A program made the position numbers and the translations under genes. From Odobenus rosmarus divergens (Eukaryota; Chordata; Mammalia; Carnivora; Odobenidae), in the NCBI RefSeq assembly GCF_000321225.1, contig NW_004450380.1, forward strand, positions 2,190,793 to 2,254,792: 64,000 nucleotides of DNA. The letters are read 5' to 3'. Of the stretch, positions 32,600 through 44,049 are shown one piece after another (the first letter of the stretch is position 1; each line of letters opens with the position of its first letter). The notes beneath the pieces are model-generated. The model did no database searches. It saw only the letters and a list, made by a program, of their open reading frames with translations, and had not been told where the DNA came from.

Positions 32600-33164
32600 C
32601 TCTCTGATGACTTCAAATCAGAGAGACAGGATTTAGGGATGCCAGCACTGTGGATGGTAGGGGGTGATGTGCCATCATTATTATTATTTACCATGTTTGA
32701 TATAGTAGCTGAAATATTATTAAAGTTTGTGTGAAACTCAATTATCATCACATAGATTAAATCTTCTGAATAAGACCCAAGATAATAAACCTGAAAAATA
32801 GTATGTCGAATAGGTTGTCAAAGAGATGGGGATTTGAAATTCTCAGATTTGCACTGATGATTACATTATAAAGTAGTTTAAGTACTAAAAACTTCAAAAG
32901 AAAAGTGAAAGGGAATCCAGAGATTAAAAAACTTCAAGAGAAATCAGTAAATAAGATGAAATTTCATATGAAACTGGGATATAATCAAATGAGAGGGAAT
33001 GTATCTCAAATATAGCCTCAGTTTCAGTGACTTTGATCTGTTATACTTCGGCTGCACACCTCCATAGCTAAACCGGAGACCGCCATAATCTAGAATTGTG
33101 ACGCCTTTGACATCTTAAATTCTTGGACGGTATCTTATTCAATATTGATTATTTAAAAAATAAC

Positions 33165-33560
33165 ACTGTAATTTTTGAAATAATTCAAACTTGTTGAAAA
33201 ATTGCAAAAATAGCACAGAGAATACCCACATTCCCTTTACCCAAATTCACAAATTTCAACATTTTGCCACATTTTTATCAGTCTCTCTCTCATATATACT
33301 ATAATAATGTATTTTGTAATATACATTGTAATATTATCTATATGATAATGTTATATATATGTGTATTTTTTACTTGAAACTTTTGAGTATATGTAACATA
33401 CCTTTGTGAAACTTTATCCCTTAATACTTTGGTGTGTATTTTCTAGGAACAAAGGTAGCCTGTTCTGTAAAATCTCTACAAAGTTTAACATAGACACCAT
33501 ATTTTCATCAAATTCTACAGTCCACATCCCAATTTTGTCCGTTGCCCCAGCAGTCAAGGG
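33165..33560 (-). mobile_element. ancient L1M 3' end
   Basis: TTGAAATAATTCAAACTTGT, CCCTTTACCCAAATTCACAA and TTTCAACATTTTGCCACATT are the antisense of an old L1M 3'UTR; a TA-rich word lies at 33335-33362. No TSD is traceable. Confidence 0.6.
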
Positions 33561-34160
33561 TGCCTGCACTAACATTACCCCTCCACTACAGGTTTGGTCC
33601 GGATCACATACTGCACTGACTCTCAGGCCTCTAGTCTCTCATCTAGACCAGTCCATCAGTCTCTTTGTCTATCCTGGCCCTGATTGCTTCAGAAAGGGTT
33701 TGGGTCATCTGCATGGCTTCATGATCTCATCTCTCTAATCCCCTCAGCTCCCTATTCACTCTGCAAACCTTTTCACTTCCTATATGGCAGAGAAGATATA
33801 AGCCATAAGATAGAAATTCTCTCAATTTCCTGACACATACACATTTATCTGTATCTACCGGATTGTGAAAGCCTCCGAAATGGTTTACTTGTTTTCATTT
33901 CCCATACTGAAAATCTGGTTATCTGGTTATGAATCCTCTACCTAAAACCCTGTAATGTTTTCCCATTGCCTTAGGACAGACTAAACTCTAACAGAGTAGA
34001 CTAGGATATTTTGTTTCTCCAGGTCCTTTTCTGATCACATGTCTGGCACCGCCCTCCACGCGTTCTACACTTCTTCATAATGAACAGTTTGTTGTTCCCA
34101 TCATGGCAGTGGTAGGCCTGTGCACATAATGTTTCCTCGTCGTGGGCTTCATTTAATAAA
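33560..34160. other. non-coding DNA, unclassified
   Basis: A 110-codon open frame (33406-33738) crosses into the L1M piece and has no support. Nothing else recognised. Confidence 0.45.
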
Positions 34161-34164
34161 TTGT

Positions 34165-34590
34165 GTCACTTCGTGGTTAAGAATATGAACTCTAGGAGCA
34201 ACTGTGTGGCTCAGTTGCTTGATTTTGGGTCATGGGATTGAGCCCCAAGTCAGGCTCTGGGGGGAGTCTACTTGAGATTCTCTGTCTCTCTCCTCCTCTC
34301 CCTGCCCAGCTTGCTCTCGCTCTCTCTCTCAAAATGAATGGATAAATCTTTAAAAACAAACAAACGAAACCATGAAGTCTATAGTAAATCTTTACTGATT
34401 CAAATTCTAACTCTGCCACATAAGAGCCGGGTAACTTCTGGGTAGGTACTGATCTATTCTAATTTCTTCACAAGTCAACTGAGTAAAGTGGAACCTACCT
34501 CATATGGTGGCAAAGCATGTAGCAGAGAGCTTCATGTATAGTAAGAACTCTATACGTGTTTTATCAATCATTACTTTCCACGTCAGGCTC
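34165..34590 (+). mobile_element. MIR, split by a SINE
   Basis: CGTGGTTAAGAATATGAACT before the SINE and TTCAAATTCTAACTCTGCCA ... GAACCTACCTCATATGGTGG after it form one MIR. Confidence 0.75.
34194..34372 (+). mobile_element. Can-SINE, type C
   Basis: Mutated head (gagcaactgtgtggctcag) and GAGTCTACTTGAGATTCTCT. Imperfect target duplication ATGAACTCTAG versus ATGAAGTCTATAG. It lies inside a MIR. Confidence 0.85.
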
Positions 34591-35063
34591 TGTGCTCTAC
34601 ATTGGGGGAAGAATTAGATGTGGGCCTTGCCCTCTTAGAGACAATATTACTGTAGAGGAAAGACCCATAATAACATAATTATTTAACTGCATTTGGGATA
34701 AGTACGTCAAAAAAGTTCAGGGTTCCAGAAGAGGGACACTTAATTTTTTCTTCAGGGGCTTTGAGTGTGGCAGTCCCTCTTACTAGTTTTCAGCAAAAGG
34801 AATGCAAATTCAAGAGGCCGAAGCAATAAAGGAGCCTGGCTTATTAGAGGCATTGAATGAAGGCCAGGGTAGCTGGAATGGAGTCACGTGGTCAGGAGTG
34901 ATGGGAACTGAGGTTTGCAGAGTAGGCAGAGGCCAGGCCTATTTGATGCCCAGGTTGGAGGGGAGTGGGTGCTAACCTCTATTAAAGAGGAAAAGGAAGC
35001 CATCAAAGCATTTTAAACAGGGAGATTATACATTTGGTTTATGTTTTTAAAAGGCCACTTGCC

Positions 35064-35265
35064 AGGGCACCTGGGTGGCTCCGTCCATTCAACGTCTGCC
35101 TTGGGCTCAGGTCATGATTTCAGAGTCCTGGGATCGCTCCAGTGTCAGGCTCCCTGCTCAGCGGGGAGTCTGCTTCTCCCTCTCCCTCTGCCCCTCCCCA
35201 CTGCTTGTGCGCTCTCTCTCTCTCTCTCAAATAAATAAATAAAACCGTAAAATAAATAAATAAAT
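35064..35265 (+). mobile_element. Can-SINE, type B
   Basis: Target duplication AAAAGGCCACTTGCC versus AAAAGGTCCCTTGCC. The tail is a long (AAAT)n. Confidence 0.93.
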
Positions 35266-35619
35266 AAAAGGTCCCTTGCCTGTACTCTGGCAGATGGGAG
35301 CAGAGGACAGTGGTGGTGCCTTGGACTAGGTGACAGCAGAGGCAATGACAAAGGTTTTAGAGTCTAGAGATTTTTAATTTCTTTGTATTGGTTGTTGAGA
35401 TTTGGAGGACAGAGTTATGGGTGAATTAACACCTCCTCATTTCAACTTCTGACTCCTCCTGGTGTCTACCTTAGACTGGATGCCCCCTGTGCTTACCTAG
35501 TACTGTGCTGAGCGCTTGCCCCCAGTGTTAGCACATCTACTGCTAGTTTGCTGTAGCTGGTTTGTTTTCCTTTTAAATTGGAACGTATTTGTAGTAGACG
35601 GTCAATAAACATTTCCTAA

Positions 35620-35818
35620 GGGCGCCTGGGTGGCTCAGTCAGATTAAGCGTCTGCCTTCGGCTCAGGTCATGATCCCATCCATGGTCCTGGGATTGAGTC
35701 CTGCATGGGGCTCCCTGCTCAGCGGGAAGTCCGCTTCTCCCTCTGCCCCTCATCCTGCTCATGCTCTCTCTCTCTCAAATAAATACATAAATAAAATCTT
35801 AAAAAAAAAAAGGTAAAA
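35620..35818 (+). mobile_element. Can-SINE, type B
   Basis: Target duplication AAACATTTCCTAA versus AAACATTTGCTAA (35819-35831). Flanking sequence has an L2-like ending (GTCAATAAACATTTCC). Confidence 0.92.
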
Positions 35819-36278
35819 AAACATTTGCTAAATGAAAGCTAGATGAGTAAATACAGTATGACAGTTTTAAGCCAGGTGTTTTAGTGGTATAGTGTCTTTG
35901 GATCAAGTTGATTATAAAATAAGAATTCAGTAAGAACTACTCCCTCCCCTCCTCAAAAAAAAAAAAAAAAAGACAAATTGGGTTCTTGACTTTTTAAAAA
36001 CAGAGTATCTCTGGAATAGGTATGGCAGTATCTGAGACAAACAGAGCAATAATGTTATTTGTGCTGCTTGTTAATTAACCTTAGGGGCATTTCTTTACCT
36101 ACTTTGCTGTATGTTTTATACAGTTCTCATGGTAAGGATTCCTCTTGGGACTTATTATTTCATGTTAATTTCTGTAGCTGGGGCTTTGAGCACCTGGTTA
36201 AATATTTAAGTATGTATAAGACATCTTAGGTTTAGGAAAGAACTGAGCTGTACTATTTGTTTATAACTCCACTTTATA

Positions 36279-36366
36279 GAGACACCTGGCTGGTTCAGTC
36301 ATTAGAGTGTGTGACTCTTGATCTTGGGGTTATGAGTTCAAGTCCCACTTAACAAACAAACAAAAT
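36279..36366 (+). mobile_element. Can-SINE-related, type D, head only
   Basis: Only about 70 bases of tRNA-like head (gacacctggctggttcag ... gagttcaagtcccac) plus an (AAAC)n tail. Target duplication ACTCCACTTTATA versus ACTCCGCTCTATA. A minimal retrotransposed unit. Confidence 0.85.
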
Positions 36367-37018
36367 ACTCCGCTCTATAACCTTAAGTGATACGACTTTT
36401 ATTTTGGTTATGACAGCTCCTTCTGTATTTATTATCATTAGTTTCTTTTTTTGAAATTAAATGTAACTTTTTTGTGTTTTTTTCTTTCTATGGTTTGATT
36501 TTAATTTGGTACGATAGCTGATTTTTAGCCTTTGCATTCCCATTGCTGAAAAGCAAATACATTGTCAAATCGTTGGCGTTGGTAGTGTCTAATATGGAAT
36601 TTTTAAAATTAATTTTTTAATTTTAATTCCCGTATAGTTAATATACAGTGTTATCTTAGCTTCTGGTGTACAATATAGTGATTCAGCACTTCCATACATC
36701 ACCCTGTGCTCATCACAAGTACACTCCTTAATCCCCAAGACCTATTTCCCCCATCCCCCCACCCACCTCCTCTCTGGTAACCATCAGTGTGTTCTCTATA
36801 GTTAAGGTCTGTTTCTTGATTTGTCTCTCTCTCTCTCTCATTTTTCCTTTGCTCATTTGTTTTGTTTCTTATATTCCACATATGAGTGAAATCATATGGT
36901 ATTTGTCTTTCTCTGACTTATTTTGCTTAGCATCATATTCTCTATCTCCATGTATGTTGTTGCAAATAGCAAGATTTCATGCTTTTTAATGGCTGAATAA
37001 TATTCCATTGTACATATT

Positions 37019-37052
37019 CCATATATATATACATATATACATATATATACAT
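37019..37052. repeat. TA/CATA-rich repeat
   Basis: ATATATATACATATATACAT and similar units within the L1 3' end; the homologous spot at 23739 is a (TG)n. Confidence 0.8.
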
Positions 37053-37354
37053 CTTTATTCATTTATTGATGGACACTTGAGCTACTTCCGTAGTTTGGCT
37101 ATTATAAATAATGCTGCAGTAAACATAGGGGTGCATGTCTCCCTTTGAATTAGTGTTTCTGTATTTTTTGGTTAAATACCCAGTAGCTTAATTACTGTGT
37201 TGTAGGGTAGTTCTATTTACTAACTTTTTAAAAGAACCTCCATACTGTTTTCCAGAGTGGCTGCACCAGTTTGCATTCCCATGAACAGAGTATGAGAGTT
37301 CCTTTTGCTCCACATCCTTGCCAACACCTATTGTTTCTTGTGTTGTTGATTTTA

Positions 37355-37557
37355 TTTTATTTATTTATTTTTAAAAGATTTTATTTATTCAGTTGACACG
37401 GAGAGAGAGAGCATAAGCAGGGGGAGCAGTGGAGGGAGAGGGAGAAGCAGACTCCCCTCTGAGCAGGGAGCCCAATGCAGGACTCGATCCCAGGACCCTG
37501 AGATCAGGACCCGAGCCGAAGGCAGTCGCTTAACCGACTGAGCCACCCAGGCGTCCC
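37355..37557 (-). mobile_element. Can-SINE, type B, in L1
   Basis: Target duplication TGTGTTGTTGATTTTA at 37339-37354 and 37558-37573, in ORF2 sequence. Confidence 0.95.
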
Positions 37558-38570
37558 TGTGTTGTTGATTTTAGCCATTCTGATAGATGTGAGGTGATAC
37601 CTCATTGTAGTTTTGATTTGCTTTTCTCTGATGGTGTGTGATGTTGAGCATCTTTTCATGTGTCTGTTGTGCATCTGGATGTCTTCTTTGGAGAAATGTT
37701 TGTTCATGTCTTCTGCCCATATTTAATTGGATTCTATTTTTTGGGTGTTGAGTGGTATCAGTTCTTTATATATTTTGGATACTAACCCTTTATCAGGTAT
37801 GTCATTTGCAAATATCTTCTCCCATTCACTAGGTTGTCTTTTAGTTTTGTTGATTGCTTCCTTCATGGTGCAGAAGCTTTTTATTTTGATGAAGTCCCAA
37901 TAGTTTATTTTTGCCTTTATTTTTCTTGCCTCAGGAGGCATATCTAGAAAAATGTTACTACAGCCAATGCCGGAGAGATTATTGCCTATGTTCTCTTCTA
38001 GGATTTTTATGGTTTCTAGGTTTTATGGTTTACATTTAGGTCCTTAATCCATTCTAAGTTTATTTTTGTGTACAGTGTAAGAAGGTGGTCCAGTTTCATT
38101 CTTTTGCAAGTTGCTGTCCAGTTTTCCAAACACCATTTATTGAAGAGACTGTCTTTTTCCCATTGAATATTCTTTCCTCCTTTGTTGAAGATTAGTTGAC
38201 CGTATAATTGTGGGTTTATTTCTGGGCTCTTTATTCTGTTCCATTGATCTATGTGTCTGTTTTTGTGCCAGTTCCATACTATTGTGATAACTACAGCTTT
38301 GTAATATAACTTCAAACTTCAGATTGTGATACCTCCAGTTTTGTTTTTCTTTTTCAAGATTGCTTTTGCTATTTGGGGTCTTCTGTGGTTCCATACACAT
38401 TTTAGGACTGTTTGTTCTAGTTCTCTGAAAAATGCTGTTGGTATTTTGATAGGGATGGCATTAAATATGTAGATTGTTTGGGTAGTATAGACATTTTAAC
38501 AATATTTGTTCTTCCAATCCGTGGGCATGGAATGTCTTTCCATATTTTGTGTCGTCTTCAATTTCTTTCA

Positions 38571-38930
38571 CCATTTTTTTTTAATTTTATTTATGGGGTG
38601 CCTGGGTGGATCTGTCATTAAGCGTCTGCCTTTGGCTCAGGTCATGATCTCAGGGTCCTGGGATCGAGCCCCGTGTCCGGCTCCGTGCTCAGCAGGAAGC
38701 CTGCTTCTCCCTCTCCCAGCTATTCCACCTGCTTGTGTTTCCTCTCTTGCTGTGTCTCTCAAATTTATTTGTCAGAGAGAGAGAGCACACAAGCAGGGGG
38801 AATAGCAGGCAGAGAGAGAAGCAGCCTCCCCCCTGAGCAAGGAGCCCAACACGGGACTCAGTCCCAGGATGCTGGTATCATGACCTGAGCCGAAGGCAAA
38901 TGCTTAACTGACTGAGCCACCCAAGTGTCC
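38571..38930 (-). mobile_element. Can-SINE, type B, split by a forward SINE
   Basis: The outer reverse element comprises 38571-38595 and 38761-38930. L1 flanks on either side rejoin at TTTCTTTCA (38562-38570) and TTCTTTCATC (38931-38940). Confidence 0.88.
38596..38760 (+). mobile_element. Can-SINE, type B, nested, tail lost
   Basis: Forward copy whose CT tract leads straight into the reverse copy (TGTCTCTCAAATTTATTTGT), so little A tail remains. It makes a 160-bp inverted SINE pair inside an L1. Confidence 0.88.
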
Positions 38931-39286
38931 TTCTTTCATCAATGTTTTATAGTTTTCTGAGTACAGGTCTTTCACCTCTTTGGTTAGGTTTATTCCTAGG
39001 TATCTTACTGGTTTGGGTGCATTGTAAATGGGATTGTTTTCTTAATTTCTCTTTTTACTGCTTCTTTGGTAGTGTATAGAAATGCAACAGATTTCTGCAC
39101 ATTGATTTTGTAGCATGCAACTTAACTGAATTCATTTATCAGTTCTAGTAGTTTTTTGGTGGAGTCTTTAGGGTTTTCTTTATATATAGAGTATCACGTC
39201 ATCTGCAAATAGTGAAAGTTTTACTTCTTCCTTACCAATTTGGATGCCTTTTATTTCTTTTTGTTGGTAACACCTAATATGGGATT

Positions 39287-39732
39287 AAATAGAAAAAGGA
39301 ATTACTATGTAATGACATAACTTGCCTCTAACTGCAATTTCACCAAATAAAATGCATTTTATATTATATTGATATATTAATTTAGTTATATTTCTTTTAT
39401 AATAAACAAGTCTTCTGTATGTTTATGTAACCTAATGGAGTAGAGACAACTAAAAAATATAAAGAATGTATTTTTAAAGGAGTATAAAACATACATTTTT
39501 ATTTAATACTTTAAGAAAGATGATTTATTTAACCCAATATAAGAATTATAGTATTAAAATATATATAGTATTATATAGTAATCACTATAATAATATATAG
39601 TATTATAGTGAAATATCAACAGATTCCAATATGGTTTATGACTTCATGGAAACTAATGCTAATAATTCTGTGTGAAATTTAATTTTTGCCAATTTTCTCT
39701 TTCTATATATGTTTCATGTGAGTGAGTAATAG
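39287..39732. other. AT-rich spacer between opposed L1s
   Basis: No element recognised. At 39545-39610 the words TATATAGTATTATATAGT and ACTATAATAATATATAGTAT nearly mirror each other, an imperfect palindrome. Confidence 0.55.
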
Positions 39733-39934
39733 AAAACTTAGTTTCTCTCAATTAAGAAATCAATCCCATTTAAATTGCACCAAAAACCATAAGATACCTA
39801 GGAATAAACCTAACCAAAGAGGTAAAAGATCTGTACTCTAAAAGCTACAGAACACTTACGAAAGAAACTGAGGAAGATGCAAAGAGATGGAAAAACATTC
39901 CATGCTCATGGATCAAAAGAATAATAAACACTGT

Positions 39935-40134
39935 TGTTTTTTTTAAAAGATTTTATTTATTTATTTGAGATAGAGAGTGGGAGTGAGTGATCACAAGTGG
40001 GGTGGGAGCAAAGTGAGGGAGAAGCAGACTCTCCAATGATCAGGGAGCTCAATGTGGGGCTCCATTCCAGGACCCTGGGATCATGACCTGAGCTGAAGGC
40101 AGACACTTAACCAACTAAGCCACCCAGACGCCCC
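39935..40134 (-). mobile_element. Can-SINE, type B, in L1
   Basis: Target duplication AAGAATAATAAACACTGTT versus AAGAATAAACATTGTT, so the SINE is younger than this L1. Confidence 0.92.
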
Positions 40135-40149
40135 AAGAATAAACATTGT

Positions 40150-41270
40150 TAAAATGTGTATGCTACCCAGAGCAATCTACACATTCAGTGCAATCCCTAT
40201 CAAAATACCATCGACATTTTTCACAGAGCTGGAACAAACAATCCTAAACTTTGTGTGGAAATAGAGAAGACCCTGAATAGCCAGGGGAATGTTGAAAAAG
40301 AAAACCAAAGCTGGGGGCACCACAATGCCTGACTTCAAGCTATATTACAAAACTGTAATCATCAAGACAGCATGGTACTGGCACAAAGACAGACACATAG
40401 ATCAGTGGAATGGAATAGAGAGCCCAGAAATGGACCCTCAACTCTATAGTCAACTAATCTTCAACAAAGCAGGAAAGAATATTCAATGGAAAAAAGACAG
40501 TCCCTTCAATAAATGGTGCTGGGAAAATTGGACAGCCAAATGCAGAATGAAACTGGTCCATTCTCTTACACCATACACAAAGATAAACTAAAAATGGATT
40601 AAAGACCTAAATGTGAGACAGTAATCCATCAAAATCCTAGAGGAGAACACAGGCAGTAACCTCTTCGACCTTGGCCGCAGCAGCTTCTTTCAAGACACGT
40701 CTCCAAAGACAAGGGAAACAAAAGAAAAAACAAACTAGCGGGACTTCATCAAGATAAAAAGCTTCTGCACAGCAAAGGAAACAGTCAACAAAACTAAAAG
40801 GCAACCTATGGAATGGGAGAAGATATTTGCAAATAACATATCAGATAAAGGGCTGTTATCCAAGATCTATAAGGAACTTAACAAACTCAACACCCCAAAA
40901 ACAAATAATCCAGTCAAGAAATGGGCAGAAGACCTTAACAGACATTTCTCCAAAGAAGACATACAAATGGCCAACAGACACATGAAAAAGTGCTCCACAT
41001 CCCTTGGCATCAGGGAAATCCAAATCAAAACCACAATGAGATACCACTTTACACCAGTCAGAATGGCTAAAATTAACAAGACAGGAAACAACAAATGTTG
41101 GCAAAGATGTAGAGAAAGGGGAACCCTCTTACACTGTTTGTGGGAATGCAAGCTGGTGTAGCCACTCTGGAAAACAGTATGGAGGTTCCTCAAAAGGTTG
41201 AAAATAGAGCTACCCTATGACCCAACAATTGCACTACTGAGTATTTACTCCAAAGATACAGATGTATGAA
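40150..41270 (+). pseudogene. L1 ORF2 C-terminal remnant (dead)
   Basis: Two long frames, 40289-40591 ([40 protein letters not shown]) and 40808-41161 ([20 protein letters not shown], ending in the cysteine-rich [20 protein letters not shown]), cover the region after the reverse transcriptase domain. In-frame stops (for example after YTKIN, 40589-40591) separate them. The cysteine-containing C terminus is recognisable, but the element lacks the endonuclease and most of the polymerase. Confidence 0.88.
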
Positions 41271-41837
41271 AAGAAGGGGCACCTGCACTCCAATGTTCAT
41301 AGCAGCAATGTCCACAATAGCCAAACTGTGGAAGGAGCCGAGATATCCTTCAACAGATGGATAGATAAAGAAGATGTAGTTCATATATAAAATGGAATAT
41401 TACTTAGCCATCAGAAAGGATGAATACCTACCATTTACATCGACGTGGATGGAACTGGAGGGTATTATGCTAAGTGAAATAAGTCAATCTGAGAAAGACA
41501 AGTATATAGTTTCATTCATATGTGGAATATAAGAAATAGCTCAGAGGATTATAGGGGAAGGGAGGGAAAACTGATTGGGATGAAATCAGGGAGACAAACC
41601 ACGAGAGACTCTTGACTCTGGGAAACAAAATGAGGGTTGCAGAAGGGGAGGTGGTGAGGGGATGGGATAACCGGGTAATGGGTATTAAGGAGGGCACGTG
41701 ATGTGATGACCACTGGATGTTATACACAACTGATGAATTATTGAACACTACATCTGAACCTAATGATGTACTATATGTGGGCTAATTGAATTTAAATAAA
41801 AAAAACTTAGTTTCTCTCAATCAAATCTATAAACCTT

Positions 41838-41925
41838 ACTTTCCTGAGATACTAAGCAACTTCCCTAAATTAGAAAAACGTAGTACTTTCCTGAGATACT
41901 AAGCAACTTCCCTAAATTAGAAAAA
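41838..41925. repeat. 46-bp tandem duplication
   Basis: A 42-bp block starting ACTTTCCTGAGATACTAAGC occurs at 41838-41879 and identically at 41884-41925, 16 bases after an L1 target duplication. Confidence 0.95.
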
Positions 41926-41959
41926 CTTAGAAATGATAATGGGTAACTTTGATTGAATA

Positions 41960-42175
41960 TTACTAGAGTTCCGTTAGTACATTTCAAAATAACCTTGTGA
42001 GATAAATATTCTTGATATTCTCTTTTTTACAGGTGAGAAAAACGGAATATCTGAGCAGTTAGGTAACTTTCAAAAGGTTACAGTGCTAATAAGTGGTGGA
42101 TTTGTTCTTTAAACCCAGTCTGGCTCTAGAGTGTATGATCTCAACCACACTGTGCTGCAATTTAGAAGTGGTGGC
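41960..42175 (-). mobile_element. MIR
   Basis: AATAACCTTGTGAGATAAAT, TTTTACAGGTGAGAAAAACG, GCTAATAAGTGGTGGATTTG: reverse MIR. Confidence 0.75.
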
Positions 42176-42205
42176 AAAATTTGTTCAAAGTAAGGTGTTA
42201 ACAAG

Positions 42206-42224
42206 TTTTTTTTTTTTTTTTTTT
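42206..42224. repeat. poly(T) tract
   Basis: About 20 T before TTTAATTAACTGAAGCC. It may be a mono-nucleotide expansion; no retro-element follows directly. Confidence 0.8.
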
Positions 42225-42244
42225 AATTAACTGAAGCCTATACT

Positions 42245-42441
42245 GTAGGGCCCCTGGGTGGCTCAGTCAGTTAAGCGTCTGCCTTTGGCTCAGGTCATGA
42301 TCCCAGGGTCCTGGGATTGAGTCCCACGTCGGGCTCCCTGCTCAGTGGGGAGTCTGCTTCTCCCTCTGTTTGCTACTCCCCGTGCTTGTGCTCACTCTCT
42401 CCTCTCTCTCTCTCTGACAAATAAATAAAATCTTAAAAAAA
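42245..42441 (+). mobile_element. Can-SINE, type B
   Basis: Target duplication AAGCCTATACT at 42234-42244 and 42442-42452. Confidence 0.94.
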
Positions 42442-42452
42442 AAGCCTATACT

Positions 42453-43870
42453 TTATTCAGATTTCCTTAATTTTTACCTAATGTCCCTTTTCTGTTCCAG
42501 GATACCATTTGGGATACTACATTACATTTAGTTGTCTCCTTAGGCTCCACTTGGCTGTGGCAGTTTCTCAGACTCTTCTTGTTTTTGACAGTTTTGAGGA
42601 TTAGTGGTACACTGTTTTGTAGAATGCTGCTCTATTGGAATTTGTATAATGTTTTTCTCATGATTAAGTCAGGGTTATGGGATTTGGGGAGGAAGACCAC
42701 AGAGGTAAAGTGCCATTTCCCTAACATTGCATCAAGGGTACAGAGTCTCAGTTTATGTCACTGTTGATATTTACCTGGATCATTTGGCTGAGGTAAGTGT
42801 TTGTCAGGTTTTTCCACTGTAAAGATACTCTTTTTTCCTCCTTCCCCTACTGTAGTCTTTGGAAGGAAGTCACTACACAAAGCTCATACTTAAGGAGTGG
42901 GGAGTTATGCTCTGCCTCCTTGAGGGTAGAGAATTTACATAAATTTTTTGGAATCGTTCTGCACAAGAGATTTGTCTCTTTTATTTATTTGTTTACTCCA
43001 TCATTTATATATGTCAGTATAGACTCATGGATATTTATTTTATACTCTGGGTTATAATCCAGTACTACTTTATTTTGTTGCTCAAATTATCCCAGTTTTG
43101 GCTATTGGGAGCTCTTTCAGTTGGCTTCTGTATCCCTTTGATATAGTACCATCAGTGTAATTTTTTTTTTAAAGATTTATTTGTTTGAGAGAGAGAACCA
43201 GCAGAAGAAGGGGCAGAGGGAGAGGGAGAGAGAGTATCTCAAGTAGACTCCCCACTGAGCACAGAGCCCAATGTGGGGCTTGATCCCAGGACCCTGAGAT
43301 CATGATCTGAGCTGAAATCAAGAGTCAAATGCTGAGCCAACTGAGCCACCCAAGCACCCCTGTAATTTGTTTTTTAAAAGTATTTCCTTATTTTCTGGCA
43401 ATAAGATACTCTGGGCTCATCCTTTATATTTCTTGCCCTAGTCCTAGGACCAGCCATTTCTCAAAAAGCCCTAGTTCCTTTTTTTGGAGAATGGTACTAG
43501 AAACCAAGATCTGGGTGCTAGGCTTGCTCACTGCTACTGGAATGTTATTGCTTCTAGGTGCTCCCTGCTGACAGATCAATAAAATATGTGTTCCTACTAA
43601 CCTGTGTATATACACATATCTATAAAGATTTATCTTTGTAGCCATCAGTATCAACATTTAGCTGAACATGAATTTGTAACGATATCTCCAGCTCCAATCC
43701 ATGATTACATGGATCATTCCAGCCTACCATTGCTTATCAGTAAATTTTCACTCTGGCAGTGAGAAACCTGGCTCCCACCACACACCTAACATTTACTTTA
43801 TTGTTCAGTTCCAGTATACATGTATAGCAGGGTCAGAATTGTTAACGCATGCCCCTGTGGGAAGCAGCAT
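42453..43870 (-). mobile_element. ancient L1M 3' region
   Basis: Antisense L1M 3'UTR landmarks in order: TAATGTCCCTTTTCTGTTCC, GGGATTTGGGGAGGAAGACC, ACTCATGGATATTTATTTTA, AACCAAGATCTGGGTGCTAG, TTACTTTATTGTTCAGTTCC. A SINE at 43164-43360 interrupts it. Confidence 0.72.
43164..43360 (-). mobile_element. Can-SINE, type C
   Basis: GAGAGTATCTCAAGTAGACT in the body. Short flanking duplication TGTAATTT on each side. Confidence 0.9.
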
Positions 43871-44049
43871 TATCAACTAGAGCACAGTTCTTAAGTGTGC
43901 AGTTCCTTTTGCCTTTAGTCTTACATATCCCACTCATTTCCAAAGTTACTTAGGTCAGCACTTTCCTCCCCCTCTTCCTTCAGTGAGATTGTCTCATACA
44001 TTTGTTATACAGGTAGTTTCTTGGGACTTGGGACTGCCTTGACCTCCTA

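Larger units (their letters stand above)
36602..39266 (-). mobile_element. L1, 5'-truncated, with SINEs inside
   Basis: Reverse L1 from T-rich 3' end (36602) through 3'UTR and the 3' part of ORF2. Diverged flanking duplication GGTAGTGTCTAATATGGAATT (36581-36601) versus GGTAACACCTAATATGGGATT (39267-39287). SINEs interrupt it at 37355-37557 and 38571-38930. It faces the L1 at 39753-41801. Confidence 0.92.
37560..39266 (-). pseudogene. L1 ORF2 remnant (dead)
   Basis: ORF2p is the endonuclease/reverse transcriptase of L1. Broken minus-strand frames at 38016-38315, 37723-37941 and 37504-37707 carry ORF2 C-terminal peptides such as [26 protein letters not shown] and [20 protein letters not shown]. 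Stops separate them, and two SINE insertions break the region. The endonuclease domain is absent. Confidence 0.85.
39753..41801 (+). mobile_element. L1, 5'-truncated, young-looking
   Basis: Forward L1 from mid ORF2 to a poly(A) tail. Perfect 20-bp target duplication AAAACTTAGTTTCTCTCAAT at 39733-39752 and 41802-41821. A reverse SINE interrupts it at 39935-40134. The 3'UTR includes GAGGGAAAACTGATTGGGAT and ends TGAATTTAAATAAAAAAA. Confidence 0.95.

Noticed and set aside
33406..33738. 110-codon plus-strand frame
   Set aside because: Overlaps an antisense L1M 3'UTR and unique DNA; no splice sites or domain.
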